Part shown: positions 48,247 through 61,200 of the stretch, one piece after another
How the letters are laid out: the number at the start of each line of letters is the position of its first letter
Position numbering within the stretch: position 1 is the stretch's first letter
Notes under the pieces: generated by a model
The model's database searches: none
What the model was told of the DNA's origin: nothing
The model's input: the letters and a program-made list of their open reading frames with translations, nothing else
Program-made: the position numbers and the translations under genes
DNA from: Lomentospora prolificans
Taxonomy: Eukaryota > Ascomycota > Sordariomycetes > Microascales > Microascaceae
Assembly (NCBI GenBank): GCA_029532625.1
Contig: JARFXM010000002.1
Coordinates: 496,001-560,000 of the forward strand
Length of the DNA stretch: 64,000 bases
Direction of reading: 5' to 3'

Positions 48247-51200
48247 CGTCCGTTCGTGTAGCGTCGTCGCTGTTCTGTCTTATTAACAAAGGATTGGTCG
48301 TTTCGGTTTAACTGCTCCCTGGCAGTCTCTTTGGGCGGCGAGGAAAAAGAAAGCAAAAAAAGAAGTAAAGGTATCGCAGATACCAATGAATATCTAACAA
48401 AGAAGGGAAGAAGATGGATGTAGCCTGCGCGCTCAGCGCAAACGGCGAGTATTAACGGATAACAAGTGCCACAACTCCCATACAGCTCGGTCTCTTTCCA
48501 ACAGTACTACACCATGATGTCTTCGAGAAAACAATCGGAAAGATTTAGACGAAAAAGGACGTTCCTAGCCGGGGATTAAGAACGCAAAATGAAGGTAGAT
48601 GGGAGGGATGGACGAGAAAGGAATCTGGGTGGAGACGACGGGATGTGCGCGATCGCCCTTGATATTTAGGCCTTGAAGGACGGCCCTGGCCCGAGAGACT
48701 CGACGGAGGATTTTAGGAGACCCGGAGCGATAGTTGTTTCGTTATAGGATGCCCCAATTAGTCGTGTCTTCTTGTTCGAGGGAACGCGAAGGTAAAACCC
48801 GTACACCACTTTGCACGTCGATCACTTGCGAGGCTCGGCACGCAATGGAGCGCTGAGTGGGGCTGATAACAACGAGTCGGAGGAGACACGGTGAGGGCGG
48901 AGAGGCCAGCGGAAAGTAACATGAATGGTACAGGTATCGCATCACCTCTTACATGGCCATTCTCACCTGAGCGGGATGGGACGACTTGTTCCACCTTCGT
49001 TCCGATTTGAAAATAGCCGAAGGTTAGAGTGCAGCTTACAGCAAGCTCCGAACCAAGAGTGCAGAGGAAGAGCAATGGCCAAGGTGTGAGGGCGAAGATA
49101 GGGCAGAACAGAGTGCACAATGTGACGGGTATTTTGCCATTGACGCTTCTGTTACAGGTGCGAATAGCCTCGGTGATGGGGCTGATCCATTGGTTCAAAT
49201 GATGTCGCGTGTCGGAGATCACCTTATTCTAAGACGGGAAGGGGTGGGAGGAGGCTATTCCGTTTCGCGGGCGATATGGTGCCATCCTACTGGTAGGTTG
49301 GGAGTCAAGCCAGCAGACAAAAGTTGAGTGTACGTCCTGAAACAGTGGGGTAAATCGAGAACGTCGACAGCCAGCGTGTGAGAGAACCAGAATATCTCCG
49401 GGCCTCCTCGTAAAATTGGTAATGGTACTTAATTACCCGCCCTCATCCTTTGCTTCGGGGAGATCACACGGAAAAGTTCCGGGACGCCCTTCTCTGCGTG
49501 AACCTATCGGAAAATTGGATTCTTTCGACAGCGCTGATCTCTTGAGTTTCCACCCGCCTGGATTCGTCCTGGACCAGGAGAGAGGGCTGGAAAGAGAAGA
49601 GCCTGCTCGAATAGGCTAATCCCTCAGATCAATGCCTCCCAATCTTTATGGTGTCACCTGTCGTGGCGGTAATGGAAAGCTTGGCAGTTTTAGAAGCAAG
49701 CACGGAAAGAAGCCTGACGATGATCAAGACAGAGAGGGCAACCAGAAGAAGCGCCACTCCGTGATCCAGCGCAAGCAGTCTCTGACCTCGAAAGCAAGCA
49801 CGTTTTTGGCTGGCAAGTGACCGGCTATTATTTAGGCCGGCCTGTGCTAGTGGAAGGATTGGATATGCCAAGCCCGGAGACTTGATCCTCCCAAGGTCTT
49901 TTGACTTGTTAAAAAAAAAATTATTGAACGATTATTACCTCACGTCAAGAGATTCTTGGCTTTCTTCCATCTTGCTTGCCATGACTAGGAGTTGGGTTTT
50001 GGTGCGACCTTTCTGCGACGAAGCGAGGCTCCCTTTCTTCCCGCCCCCAACTCCTAAAAACGCCCGGGCAAGATCCGGCAGATGTACGTGAATACTTACG
50101 CAGAGCTGGAATGTGATCGCTTCGTGTAGAGTTAAAATCTCCCATCGAGAATCATGTATGCCGGAAAGGTATATCTCCGCGCCATCAACATGAGATGGGT
50201 TGCACAAAACTTCCCGTCAAGAGTTGCGTGTCGCTGAGCATCACGGGCTTTCAGGATCGAGACATGTCGACATGTCACCGGAATAAAATTAAGCTGTTAG
50301 ATCCTGCCGATCTCATCTCAAGTCGAATTCGCATTCGCAATATAATCGGCAGTTGCGACTAGGCCTTATAGCCCGGTAGTATCACCGCTGTTCCAACGTC
50401 GCAGGTCCATATTCAGTCCTCAACCAGAATGACGCACGCAAACGAAACTCGAAGGCCAGCTCGGAGCGTCCTTTTCCCGTATTTTCCAAGCAACGTCGGA
50501 GCCCGCCGGTCATTTAGCAGCATTGCGCTATGGAGTGCTCATGGAGAAATCCTCTCAAGCCCTGCCTTAGATGGAAGGAAAGTCCGGACCAGCACGAGAC
50601 ATGATAGCAAAATCAATGTCAGTGAGATGGGCAAATGTTACACCACCCCCCTGCAAAAGTGACATTGTCGCAATGCTTGAGGGTGAATTTTTCACTCAAT
50701 GCCAGCACTGAGCTTTGAGCCCTGTGAAATGAGTATCTATGCACTCGTCAGAGTCAAGCACAGTCTTTCCCAGTTCTCTGCTCTCAGTCTGGCGACATCT
50801 CAGCCTGGCCTTAGCCAAGTTCGCTCACACGGCTCGGTGCTCTCTACCAGAGTTGGACTGGTTCCGCGACGCCAATCCGGCCATGTGTCTGGTTTGCTTT
50901 TGCTGTCTGCATGGGTTTGCTCGATGGGGGCCGCATTGGGGGGTTGCAGAAGCCGATAATGCCCCATCACCAGCCACTTTCCAGAACAAAAACATCGCCA
51001 GCCAGCGACAGACGCCAAGCGAAGCCTATTACCAGCACCTCCAATCGGGCCAATCACAAAGACACGTGCGGAAACAACGAAGATTATGGCGCACCTTCCC
51101 AATTGCTTTCCATCCCATCATTCCTTCCTGCGCACCTTTTGGTGACCGACGACGAAAGAACTTTTGGCACCCGTTCGCCTCTTCATGGATGTGATAGGCC

Positions 51201-51610
51201 AATGGCGAGCACAGCTGATGGAGCCCGGTTTCCACTTGGTAATAGCTCTCTCTAGGTTGCACTCTCACCATGACAAAAGGGTTCCTTCCCGCTCAGTAGT
51301 ATTTTGCGCCTGCTCGCTGACGAGCCCGCGTGCTCGTGTGTGCTGCCCCTCGTGTAATACCGAGTCTATCTTGTCGCCTATCGAAATGGGTCTCACGCAG
51401 CGCCAGTGAAAATATAAATGAAACACGACGCCGATCCCAGGTCCATGGAATTCGCCTCTCTCCTGTCGAGCTCCTTTGACCGAGGCGGCTTTAGCTATCA
51501 GCTCCAGCAGACACTGCTTCGTTGAGGTTGCATCTTTCTCTTCCTCCATACGTTCATTTCTGTGTATCTGCCGTGTCAATCCTTCGCAACTCGTGTGTTA
51601 TTCGCCCAGA
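48247..51610. other. Gene-poor interval; divergent promoter region
   Basis: 3.4 kb between the receptor gene (minus) and the 5'-nucleotidase gene (plus), containing both promoters. Frames such as 48758..49222 (minus) and 50739..51194 (plus) have no motif or matching splice structure. An A10 tract lies near 49911. Confidence 0.55.
51413..51419 (+). promoter_or_regulatory. Candidate TATA box of the 5'-nucleotidase gene
   Basis: TATAAAT about 195 nt upstream of the start codon at 51611, followed by a pyrimidine-rich leader. Motif and spacing only. Confidence 0.35.
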
Positions 51611-53453
51611 ATGCGCCAAGCTGTTCTGTTCACGACGCTGGTCCTCGCCGGCGTCGGTGCTTGCGAGGATGTCCTTTATAGCTCCCGCATGATGAAGCGC
51701 GGAGTTGACGCTGAGGGCAATTTCAATATGTGTATGTTTATCTCCTTTTGAGGATTGTCATGATCGACAAAGCTCCGGGGTAGCCCCGCTCCATGTAACT
51801 AACTAACACTCTAACATAACAGCCTTCTTCCACGTCAACGACGTCCACGCCCATCTTGACGAGTTTTCGTCTTCTGGCACCGACTGCAGCAACCCTTCCA
51901 AAGGCTGCTACGGTGGTTATGCTCGCATCAAGCATACCATTGATACTCTCCGTCCTCAGTACGAGGACTCCCTCTGGCTCAATGCTGGGGACGAGTTCCA
52001 GGGCACTCTCTTCTACTCCTTTTACAAGGGAGAGAAGATCGGCGAGGTCCTAAACCTCCTCGAGTTCGACGCGATGACCTTGGGCAACCACGAGTGGGAT
52101 GGTGGTGATGAGGAGCTCGGAAACTTTCTCCAGAATCTCACCTTCCCCGTCATCTCGGCCAACATCGTTTCTTCTTACGAAGGTTTGAACAAGACCATCA
52201 AGCCCTACGTCATCTTCGATAAGCAGCAGATTGCTGTCATCGGCTGCACGACTCCTACCACCAAGACCATCTCCTCTGTCGGTGAGGGAACCGAATTCTT
52301 GGACGTCGTCGCTAGCGTTCAGCAAACCGTCGACCACATCAAGGCCACCACAGACATCAAGCGCATCGTTGCACTTACCCATATTGGCTACGATGAGGAC
52401 AAGCGCCTTGCAGAGGAGACCACTGGTATCAGCCTCATTATGGGTGGCCACAGCCACACCCCACTTGGTGACATGAAGAACGCCGAGGGCCCATACCCCA
52501 CGATTGTCCAGAACAAGGAGGGCGAGGAAGTCTTCATTGTCACTGCTTACCGATGGGGAGAGTACGTCGGTTACATTGATGTCACCTTTGACGATGAGGG
52601 CAAAGCTCTTGCCTACCACGGTGGCCCCATTCACCTTGACAACAGTACCGCCATGGATGAGGAGCTTCAGGCTAAGATTAAGGAGTGGCGTGGTCCATTT
52701 GAAGAGTTTGCCGCCGAGGTCATTGGCGAGACCAAGGTTGAGCTTGATCAGACTACTTGCCAGCAGAAGGAGTGCACCCTCGGTGACTTTATGGCCGATG
52801 CCATGGTCCAATACCGACTTAAGAATGCCGGCGAAGCCGACAAGCCTGATTTTGCCCTCATCAACGCCGGTGGCATTCGCGCCACCATTGACGTTGGTGA
52901 AATCACCCGCGGAGAGGTCCTCACTTCTTTCCCCTTCGGTAACGCTGTTGTTGAGCTCACTTACAGCGGCGAGGATGTCTGGAAGATCCTGGAGGGTGCC
53001 GTCTCCAAGTGGAACCAGTTCAACGACAAGGCCGTCACCACCTGGTTCCAGGTCAGCCAGGATATCAAGGTCGAGTACAACCCCGAGAACGCCAACGGCA
53101 CCAAGCTCGTCCGCGTCACCATTGGTGGCGAAGCCCTCGACAAGACCAAGAACTACAAGATCGTCACCCTTGACTTCCTTGCTGGTGGCGGTGATAACAT
53201 CTTCGAGGTGAACAAGGATTTCGCCACCCTCGACACCCAGGATGAGGTTCTTGTCTGGTATATCAAGGAGAAGTCCCCTATCGACTTTGAGCTCGACGGC
53301 CGCATTTCTACCGTTAATGGAACTGCCGAGGAGCCCGGAAACGGCGGCAACGATGGTGGTGAGAATGGATCCCAGGAAGGCTCGGCCGACCGACTATTCC
53401 CCTACTGGACTACGAGCGTTGCCGTTGTCACGGCCGTCATGTTCTTGTTTTGA
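51611..53453 (+). CDS. GPI-anchored ecto-5'-nucleotidase
   Basis: Exons 51611..51731 and 51823..53453 (GTATGT...AACAG, with a CTAAC branch) give 583 aa. The signal peptide (1-18) is followed by MMKR, a possible Kex2-type site. The metallophosphoesterase domain has all metal ligands: Asp47 and His49 in NDVHAH, Asp97 in NAGDEF, Asn129-His130 in LGNHEWDGG, then THIGYDED and GGHSHT. The C-terminal 5'-nucleotidase domain follows (NAGGIRATIDVGEITRGE; FQVSQDIKVEYNP for base stacking). The tail is Gly/Ser/Glu-rich and ends in a hydrophobic stretch TTSVAVVTAVMFLF, a GPI-anchor signal. The enzyme would hydrolyse extracellular nucleoside monophosphates for phosphate and purine salvage, or to remove signalling AMP. 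It is convergent with the GH53 gene. Confidence 0.93.
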
Positions 53454-54445
53454 TTTTCTTGAATCTTGATTTTACTGACGAGTTATGACCCTGATGGATA
53501 GGAAACTGTAAGGCTAAGCGCCGTCGCCGCCGATCGGTCAAGTTGACCGCTGAGGGGCTTGACTAATGTCTGAGGTGTCGATACGTATATGCCTAATAGT
53601 AATACATACGCTATCTTTGTCTAGTATCCTTTGGTTAGACCATTCTCTCTGAAAACTTCGCTACTCAGCCCGTACTCCCTTGTCTTCCGAAGATCAAAGA
53701 AGGACAGCATTAGGCTCGTAGGACTGACCAGACGGCCACTTCAGCTCTAAGTATACTAGCAAAACAAATACAAATATGTACACCCATTCTCAGCTGCGTT
53801 TGCCTCTAGAAATCTTCATTGAAGGAAATCATCACCATGCCCTCCGAGTAGCTATCTGATGTCCTCCAGAGCCTCAGCCCCCACGTCGCCGGGGACAATC
53901 CCGAACATGCTGGGGCATCCTTTCTACTTCGTGATCCCCTTCATCCCAATGATGAACATATTCAAGCATGGGGCAAGAAGGGCTATCGTGAATGCCATTC
54001 CCCCAACCATTCTTGCCCCTTGGAAAGCTATAAATACTCTCTCCCACAAAGCTGGATTCGGATTCCCTCTCTGAAACCATCACACAAGCGCATCTCGACT
54101 TCGATCGAAGACGCGTCGCAATACAACCTCGCGAAAGGTAAAAGAGTCAGTATCATTCTGAGATGGAGATTCTCCTCTTTGTCCTCTCTCCCAATTGTTT
54201 CGGAGCGGAACGGGGCTGACCCGCGGCGGCCAGTTAACTTTTACCCCAGGCCTATTCTCCCTCTTCTCCTGGCCGTCGTGCTCCAGCACCCGATCCAGAC
54301 TTCCAGTCGGAATATCGCGTTCTACCGAACCCAAAGTGTGTGTCTCCATATCCTTTCTTTCCTGATCGACTTTGCTATTCTTCTAACTGTCTATCAGCCC
54401 TACCACTCCTTTTCCAGTGAAAGCCCTCGCACCACGCCATTCAAA
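53454..54445. other. Intergenic, no gene seen
   Basis: The 3' flank of the 5'-nucleotidase gene plus about 600 bp with no motif-bearing frame. The frame that runs on into the small membrane-protein candidate is open from 54020, but its first 142 codons look like translated non-coding DNA. Confidence 0.45.
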
Positions 54446-54775
54446 ATGCACCACTGGATCTTTATCTGCTGTACTTCCGCCCCCACGGCCTCACAAATCC
54501 AATCCGCCAAAAAGAATGCCCAAACTAACAGTGTTCTAGCTATTACTTTGCTCGTCTGCATGCTAGGCCTAGCCGTCCTCTTCGACCGTCGGAACGACGC
54601 CCTAGCCAACTCCCCTTTCATAGGCGTGTACGTTTTCCTCTCCTGCGCGCTAGCCTGTTACCTCGTCAACTGCATCATATACCGTAGTCGGTCCGCCACG
54701 CTACGCGTCACCTTCATTTCTCCCCGAGGACCTACTGGCACCTTGCTAGTGGCGAGTCTGTCGCTTACGCTTTGA
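54446..54775 (+). CDS. Possible small membrane protein
   Basis: A single frame of 109 aa from the ATG at 54446 (context CAAAATGC). It holds two clear hydrophobic helices (VLAITLLVCMLGLAVLF and FIGVYVFLSCALACYLVNCII) separated by a charged loop (DRRNDALANS), and a third weak one at the C-terminus. No family is recognised. Evidence is only the helix pattern and a good start context; it could be a chance frame, since the antisense frames here are also open. Confidence 0.35.
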   Translation: MHHWIFICCTSAPTASQIQSAKKNAQTNSVLAITLLVCMLGLAVLFDRRNDALANSPFIGVYVFLSCALACYLVNCIIYRSRSATLRVTFISPRGPTGTLLVASLSLTL

Positions 54776-55255
54776 GCTGGCGCGGCAAGTGAGTTTGTTT
54801 TATGTAGACACGCTCTGCGACGCAACTTACGGCAGGACAAGCTGCATTATGGAAAGGAAATGGCGTTCAGGGGATAAAGAGTGAGGAGTTAGATTTGTGG
54901 TTTTGCCCTTCATTCCCTTTCATCGGACGATTGAACCGGTTGGCCCGCGAGCACCGCTACAAATCGTTTCCAAAAACGACGTAGTTTTCTCAGGGAAAGT
55001 TAAAGTTATGGACAGCACCTGGAAGGGATTCATATGATGAACGATTACGAAGACTCCGAGCTAGAGAATAAAAAGAAGACCCTCACCAGAACCAGTGATG
55101 AATACTTCGTACATGCATCTCTCACATTTTATCGCTACAACTCACTTTTATATCCTTCCCATATATTAATGATGCTACTATCGCATCCAATACTATGTCG
55201 AATGTGCAGCGCTCCTTATGTACATATTTCCTTACCTCTATTCCCCAGCACAACA
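54776..55255. other. 3' flank of the GH53 gene
   Basis: Intergenic DNA of about 480 bp with AT-rich stretches. No coding sequence seen. Confidence 0.45.
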
Positions 55256-56296
55256 TCAAATCTGCCCAAAGACTTCAAGGCTCGGAAGCGCCTTCCCAGG
55301 CCACTGGAACATAGTATTGGACTCGCAAGATGAGCCCAAGCCAGCGTTATCCATCCACGCAGGCTCCCAGTAAAAGATACCCTTGCCGTTAGGCGTGCTC
55401 TCGACAATCTGAGCCACTCTCTTAACAAAATCAACCTGACCCTCCCACGACAACGCGACATCTCTCAAATCGGCAGGGAAAGGATGCGACGGCTTAGTGC
55501 ACTGCTGCGGCCAGTTGATCTCGGCGACAACAATCTCCTTGCCCCACTTCTGCGCCATGTTCTGCAGAGAAGACTTGAGGCTAGCAAGGGTGGCGCCCTC
55601 GCCGTAGAAGGGATAGAACGACACGCCCATCTGGTCGAAATCATCCAGGCTCAACCCAGCACCGAGAACGTTGGTGTACCACCACTCTTGTTGTCCCCAG
55701 TTCCACCCGTTATCCAGATGGATCATGATCTTCGGCTTCGGGCTCAAGGTGGATTCCTTTACGGCCTTCGACGCAGCTTTCAGCAAGGTCGCGATATTCG
55801 CAAAGTTGTCCGTCCGCCCCGTGGGCCACAACAGACCTGAGCGGATCTCGTTCCCAATGGAGATGATGTTGGGGGCAACGCCCACTTCCTGGAAGGCGTC
55901 GCAGACGTCCTTGGTGTACTTGTACAGTGTGTCGGCGAGGGCGTTTATCTCGGTGGGCCAGCCCTCGGGAGCCCATTGCTTACCCGGGTCGGCCCAGTTG
56001 TCGCTGTAGTGGAAGTCGAGGTAAACGCTGAGGCCTGCGGCCTTGGCGCGCTTAGCAAGTTGAAGGTTGTAGTCTAGATTGTAGTCACCGTTGGCTGGGT
56101 TGACCCAAATGCGTTGGCGGACCGTGTCAACGCCACTATCAGCGAGGATCCGCTCCAGAGGTTTGACAGCACCGGAGGCATCCGAGTATTGAATACCCGC
56201 GCGCTCCTCGATGATGACGGAAGTCCAATCGGCGCCGACATATTGGAGAGCCGCTTGCGCCGCGGAGGCAAGGACCGGGAGGAGAAGGAGCCTCAT
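55256..56296 (-). CDS. Secreted arabinogalactan endo-beta-1,4-galactanase, GH53
   Basis: Intronless, 346 aa, with a signal peptide (about 1-15, MRLLLLPVLASAAQA). The (beta/alpha)8 GH53 fold begins LQYVGADWTSVIIEE. The acid/base glutamate is Glu150 in IISIGNEI and the nucleophile is Glu259 in IVVAEINWP. Also typical are RQRIWVNP, VYLDFHYSDNWADPGKQ and MGVSFYPFYGEG. It cleaves beta-1,4-galactan side chains of pectin (type I arabinogalactan) and fits plant biomass use. Length and motifs match fungal GH53 enzymes closely, with no binding module attached. Confidence 0.95.
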   Translation of the reverse strand: MRLLLLPVLASAAQAALQYVGADWTSVIIEERAGIQYSDASGAVKPLERILADSGVDTVRQRIWVNPANGDYNLDYNLQLAKRAKAAGLSVYLDFHYSDNWADPGKQWAPEGWPTEINALADTLYKYTKDVCDAFQEVGVAPNIISIGNEIRSGLLWPTGRTDNFANIATLLKAASKAVKESTLSPKPKIMIHLDNGWNWGQQEWWYTNVLGAGLSLDDFDQMGVSFYPFYGEGATLASLKSSLQNMAQKWGKEIVVAEINWPQQCTKPSHPFPADLRDVALSWEGQVDFVKRVAQIVESTPNGKGIFYWEPAWMDNAGLGSSCESNTMFQWPGKALPSLEVFGQI

Positions 56297-58285
56297 TCTG
56301 GAAATATACCAAAGCGATCGCAGGAGCTTGGCGAGGGTATCCTCCCTAGATCCCTCAGGTCATGAGTGGCTCCACAGCTCTTATGTATCAATCACTTGAG
56401 GGGCGAAGTTACGATGGTAGATCGGCAAGTTGGCAAGCATGTGCAAAACTGCCCATCCTGGCGCCCGGGAGGTGTTAAACAGCCTCACTCGCTGGCGATG
56501 AGCATTCCACCAATTATTAGTACCCCGCATAGTGCACTGTTCCATTTACTAGGATACTCGGCAGTCTTTCGGACACAGAAAGCTTTCTCGTAGAAGCAAC
56601 ATGAAATATTAATAATATATACGACGTGTGCTTTGGATAAAACGCATTAATCTGAGAGATCTATAATCCCATCAATCAGACGAATCCCACCACGGCTTCG
56701 CTGCCGCCCAACGCCGTAGTACCAGGAAAGGAAATGTTCAAGCGGTGTTCGGACCGAGTTCCTTACAGACGATCGAAACAGTGGCTTTAGAGGAGGGTAA
56801 GGGAAACTTGGCAGCGCAAAAGAAGCGGAGAAGCTTCAGTGAAGGCTATATCAGCGTCTCATATAGAGGTGTCCCGAGGCCTACTTACTTCCCCACGTTT
56901 TCTTAGCCGAGATGCAGGTAAGCGCACCATTCAAATGGGACAGTTGGAAAGCATTTCGTCGACCCGGAACTTGAACACGCTTTCAAGCCTTTTTTTGGGT
57001 CGAAATTTCTAGATATTTGCCCACCTGTGTCGTGCCATTGATGTTGTTGTGGGTTAGGGCCGTTTCGATCGATTGACAGCGGGTCCAGGTTTTCGGCTGC
57101 CAGCGATATCCGAGAGTAAATCAAGATTAAGGCTGGCTGTCGGGCTGAAGCCACAACATGAGTGCCATGGAGCTAGTGGAGAGCTTATTTCGGCATGGAC
57201 GACACGTGGGATATTTCCACTAGCGCAGAAATGGGGTAAGTATTGGCAATGAATCTAAAGATGAGTCAAAATCAGTAGCGCATCCATATCCCAAGAAACG
57301 CCAGGTATTGGGGCCAAAAGTGTGGGGTGGAGGCTTTGGCGGACCTAGGTCTGGTAAGCCAAATGAGGGAGAGAGTAGTGAGCAGTTTGACATCCATAGA
57401 TGGCAGGATATGATAGAACTAGGAGCCTTGTAGGACATTGATGAATCCGGCTCAAAGGGCGGAAAGTTGATGGCAGATCCTCGGTTGACACTGTCAGAAT
57501 TCCAATGCCTTTCCAACCCTCTTATCAAAGTCAGTCTTGGTTAGCGGATAGCATTGCTGAGGCGAGCACATGCAACTGCATCCATGTTAATCATCAGAGG
57601 ATCAGAGGATCCAAGTCCCACAGCTATAGGCTTCTTAGGGAAGGGACCATCAAACTGCCCCTCTATTATATTGCACCTTTCATCTCTTGCAGACAGCTAT
57701 CCTACTAGGAGCTTTGTATGGAATATGGGAGATTTCCAACAACTAATACCTTTGACTTGTGAGGGCTTGGATGTAGCCAGTCAGTTTGTCCGACGATCTC
57801 TCGGTGAAGACAGCATGGCGAACCACACCCGATTCTCAACCCGATTCTCAGGTGGATATTCTTGGGAAGCGCGAGGGAAGCGCGGGCGGTTCAATTTCGG
57901 AGTCAGGTCACCTACATCTCAGAGCCTTATCTTCTACTTTCTTCATCATTTTCTCAGTCATTCCTCCTCCTCTTTTTCTTTTACTGTTTTGTAAACGAAT
58001 TATTGGTTTATTTATATACTTCCACATCCAGCATCAGGCTTCTCACCCAATCAGAATCTTGAGCTTGAGAGCTGAAAGAGATGTGGCTTAGTTCGAGCTG
58101 CAGCCAGGCTCTCATGCTTCTGCTGATCTGAACACTGGTGGGCTGAGAGACTGGAGCATAGCCACAACTGACAAGAGACTGCCATCTTCCCAGCCTGGCC
58201 TTCTCCATCTCCTAGGATATTTTCATTTCAAAATGCACTTTGCAATATTGAAAATGCCAGCTTCATCTTCTGATTTCCCATAGAA
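56297..58285. other. Intergenic, divergent promoter region
   Basis: About 2 kb between the GH53 gene (minus) and the NACHT-ankyrin gene (plus). No gene seen. It carries a short direct repeat (TCAGAGGA twice near 57594-57611) and a GGAAGCGCGAGGGAAGCGCG repeat near 57868. Confidence 0.5.
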
Positions 58286-61200
58286 ATGAACCCTTTTCAG
58301 CGCAAGAAGAAGCCTGGGTCTGACGGCGATGGCACAACAGCGTCAACGGGAACCGGCCCAGCGCGCCGGCTGTGGCACAGGATCCGCCGCCATAACGCCA
58401 AAATGATATCGTCAGCCGCCGAATCCTCGCCCATTAAAACCAGCGATCAAGGCTCTTTGAATGATGCGAAACCCCAAATCGCACTTGGCATCCAACCAGG
58501 CAAACAGGATGACATTGTTCAGGAAGAAAGTCAGGACATGGTCCATCCAAATCAAGAAGCGGTCCCTCAATTGGACGAATCCCTCTGGGACAGAGCCTAT
58601 GAAAAGCTGAGAGACGAAGGGGACCTTATTGGGAGATACGAAAAGTTTTTGACCAAGCTGTTCGACGATCCAAGTATGTTCCTGGTGACCTCAGCTTCTC
58701 CAGGGCGCATGGGTGCTAACAATCTTTTGTACACTGATAGAGTGGTGTACACTGCGTCAAGACGTGGTCTACCCGGTCTCTCCAAGCTCCAATGGCTTTG
58801 ATATTGGTACACCTGAAATTTACCAATCTAATGATCGTCTCGGCCGCCGCAAACAAATGGTAAAGGTCGCAGAAACTGGCTTAAAGCACCTTGAAGACAA
58901 GGAAATCACCTACCGCATCGCCGGAAGAGAGTACGCTCTACACGACCAAGTGACTGGAGCCGTCAAGATTGTGAACTGGGCCAAAGGATTCATTGGAGAA
59001 GCCGTGAAGGATGCCCCCCAAGCCAGTTTGGCATGGGCCGCGGTGTCGTTGGTCCTTCCGCTACTCATTAACCCGAGCACAGAAGATACCGCCCAGTCAG
59101 AGGGTTATACTTATATTGTCTCTCGAATGCGATACTACGCTTGCCTAGAACCCCTCCTTCTTAGCGACGATGAGGGTTCTATCCCCGCGACAATGAAGCC
59201 AGCACTCGAGGAAAGTATCTGCAAGTTGTATGGATTGATTCTAAGCTTCCAGATTCAAAGCGTTTTCCGCTTCTACCGACATAGGATTGGAACGTTCTTT
59301 CGTGACATGGTAAAGTTCGATGACTGGGAGAGTTTGGTACAGGAGATCAAGGATTGCGAAGGAGAGATACAGAAGGATTGCCAACAGATCAATAGCGCTT
59401 CAGCAGTCATAAAACTAGCTGATATTTCCAGGACCGCTGCTGATACGTTTAAAAAACTCACCGGCTACGCGGAAGAGCTCTTGTCGACCGCGCAAGAACA
59501 TCGGGATATATCCGCGCAACATCTCACCGTGGCGCAAGAACAGCTCGATATCGCTAAGCGAGCCTCGACCGCCGAGCAAGAGAAATGCCTTCAGCTTCTC
59601 AGACTTAGCGATTATGGCTGGTACAAGGATCGCGTTACCGATCGTCTGCCAAACACTTGCAACTGGTTTCTCGACCATCCAAATTATAGGACCTGGAGGG
59701 AAGCGACTTCTGGCCCTCTCTTGGTTTCGGCCGATCCCGGATGTGGTAAGACAGTGCTGGCTCGTTATCTCATTGAACATGAATTGCCAGCCGATGCAAC
59801 GATCTGCTATTTCTTCTTCAAGGCCGAGGATCAGAACACAGTCAAGCAGGCGTTATGCGGACTGCTCCACCAACTCTTTTCGAAGAGACCCGAGTTGATA
59901 TCATACCTGATGGAAGGTTACAACAAAAACGGGAAGGGCTTGATTGATACTGTAACAGTTTTATGGAGCATCCTCGAAAGCGCTACTAGGGACCCGGACG
60001 CAGGTACCATCATTTACGTCATTGACGCTCTGGACGAGTGCCAGGATGCCGAGCTGAGGACCTTGACGCGGATGATCAAAGATCACTTCAAGGTTCAAAG
60101 TAATCAGGACCAACGGAAGCTGAAGATGATTCTCACAAGCCGTCCATATGAGGACGTGACCTTTGGTATCCATAGTCTGGTCGAATATTTCCCCTTCATC
60201 AGGATTCACTGTGAAGACGAGTGGGCTGCCATCGGAACGGAAATCAATGTCGTCATCAAGAATCGCGTTAGGGAATTCGCCAAACAACGAGGGCTTAGAG
60301 ATTCATTACGAGAACACCTCCAAAGCCGTTTGCTTGGTGTCGAACACCGCACTTACCTATGGGTGTATCTTGTCTTTGACTATCTCGAGGAGACTGGCTT
60401 TAAAAAGACCAGCAAAGGAATCGACGAGTCCATAGCTACCATGCCCCAAACAGTCAATGATGCTTACGAAAAGATATTGAGCCGGTCCAAGGACAAAGTC
60501 ATGGTCCGAAAGGCCCTGTCCTTAGTCTTGGGCTCTGGCAGGCCGCTCACACTCAGTGAAATGAGGGACGCCATGGCAGTCACGCCGGAAGTGCGAACCA
60601 TCAATGAACTAGACCTTGAAGACGAAGACGACTTTCGCATCCGCCTGCGAGATTGGTGTGGTCTTTTTCTCACCGTATATAATGGCAAAGTTGAGTTCCT
60701 CCACCAGTCGGCTAGGGAATTCCTCCTCGCCAAACCCGGCCCTCCAGAACAGATGCGCGGCCTCTCCTGGAGCCATTCGTTTCCACTCCGCGAAGCCCAT
60801 TCTGTGCTTGCCGAAGTATGCATCGTATTTCTCGCCCTAGATGGCGATTTGATTGGGGACGTCCGTGTTACGCTTTTCAAGTATGCTGCCCTGTACTGGG
60901 CTATGCATGTCCGTGAATCCGGCCCTGTGGCGTCCCACCTCCAGCAACGCTACCAAGTGCTCTGCGAGCCAAAGCAGTCGAAGTGTCAAAGGTGGCTGGT
61001 ATTCTGGCAGATGAAACAGCACCACCGCAAGCTCCTGGATACGGATTTTCTCCCGTCCATCGCCTTACGGGCCATCCTCGGGCATCTAAGCGAGGTCAAA
61101 GCTGCCGTCGCTGAGGGAGCCAGTGTTCATGCTCTCGTGGATGCGAGAGGACTCACCATGCTCTGGGTCGCGTGGGAGAATCACCACTTTGATGTAGTAG

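Noticed and set aside
48758..49222. 154-codon minus-strand frame
   Set aside because: No motif, no splice partners, Cys/Ser/Pro-rich composition typical of chance frames; lies in a promoter interval.
54020..54445. Upstream 142 codons of the small membrane-protein frame
   Set aside because: Composition resembles untranslated DNA and no motif is present; only the part from 54446 has ordered hydrophobic helices.
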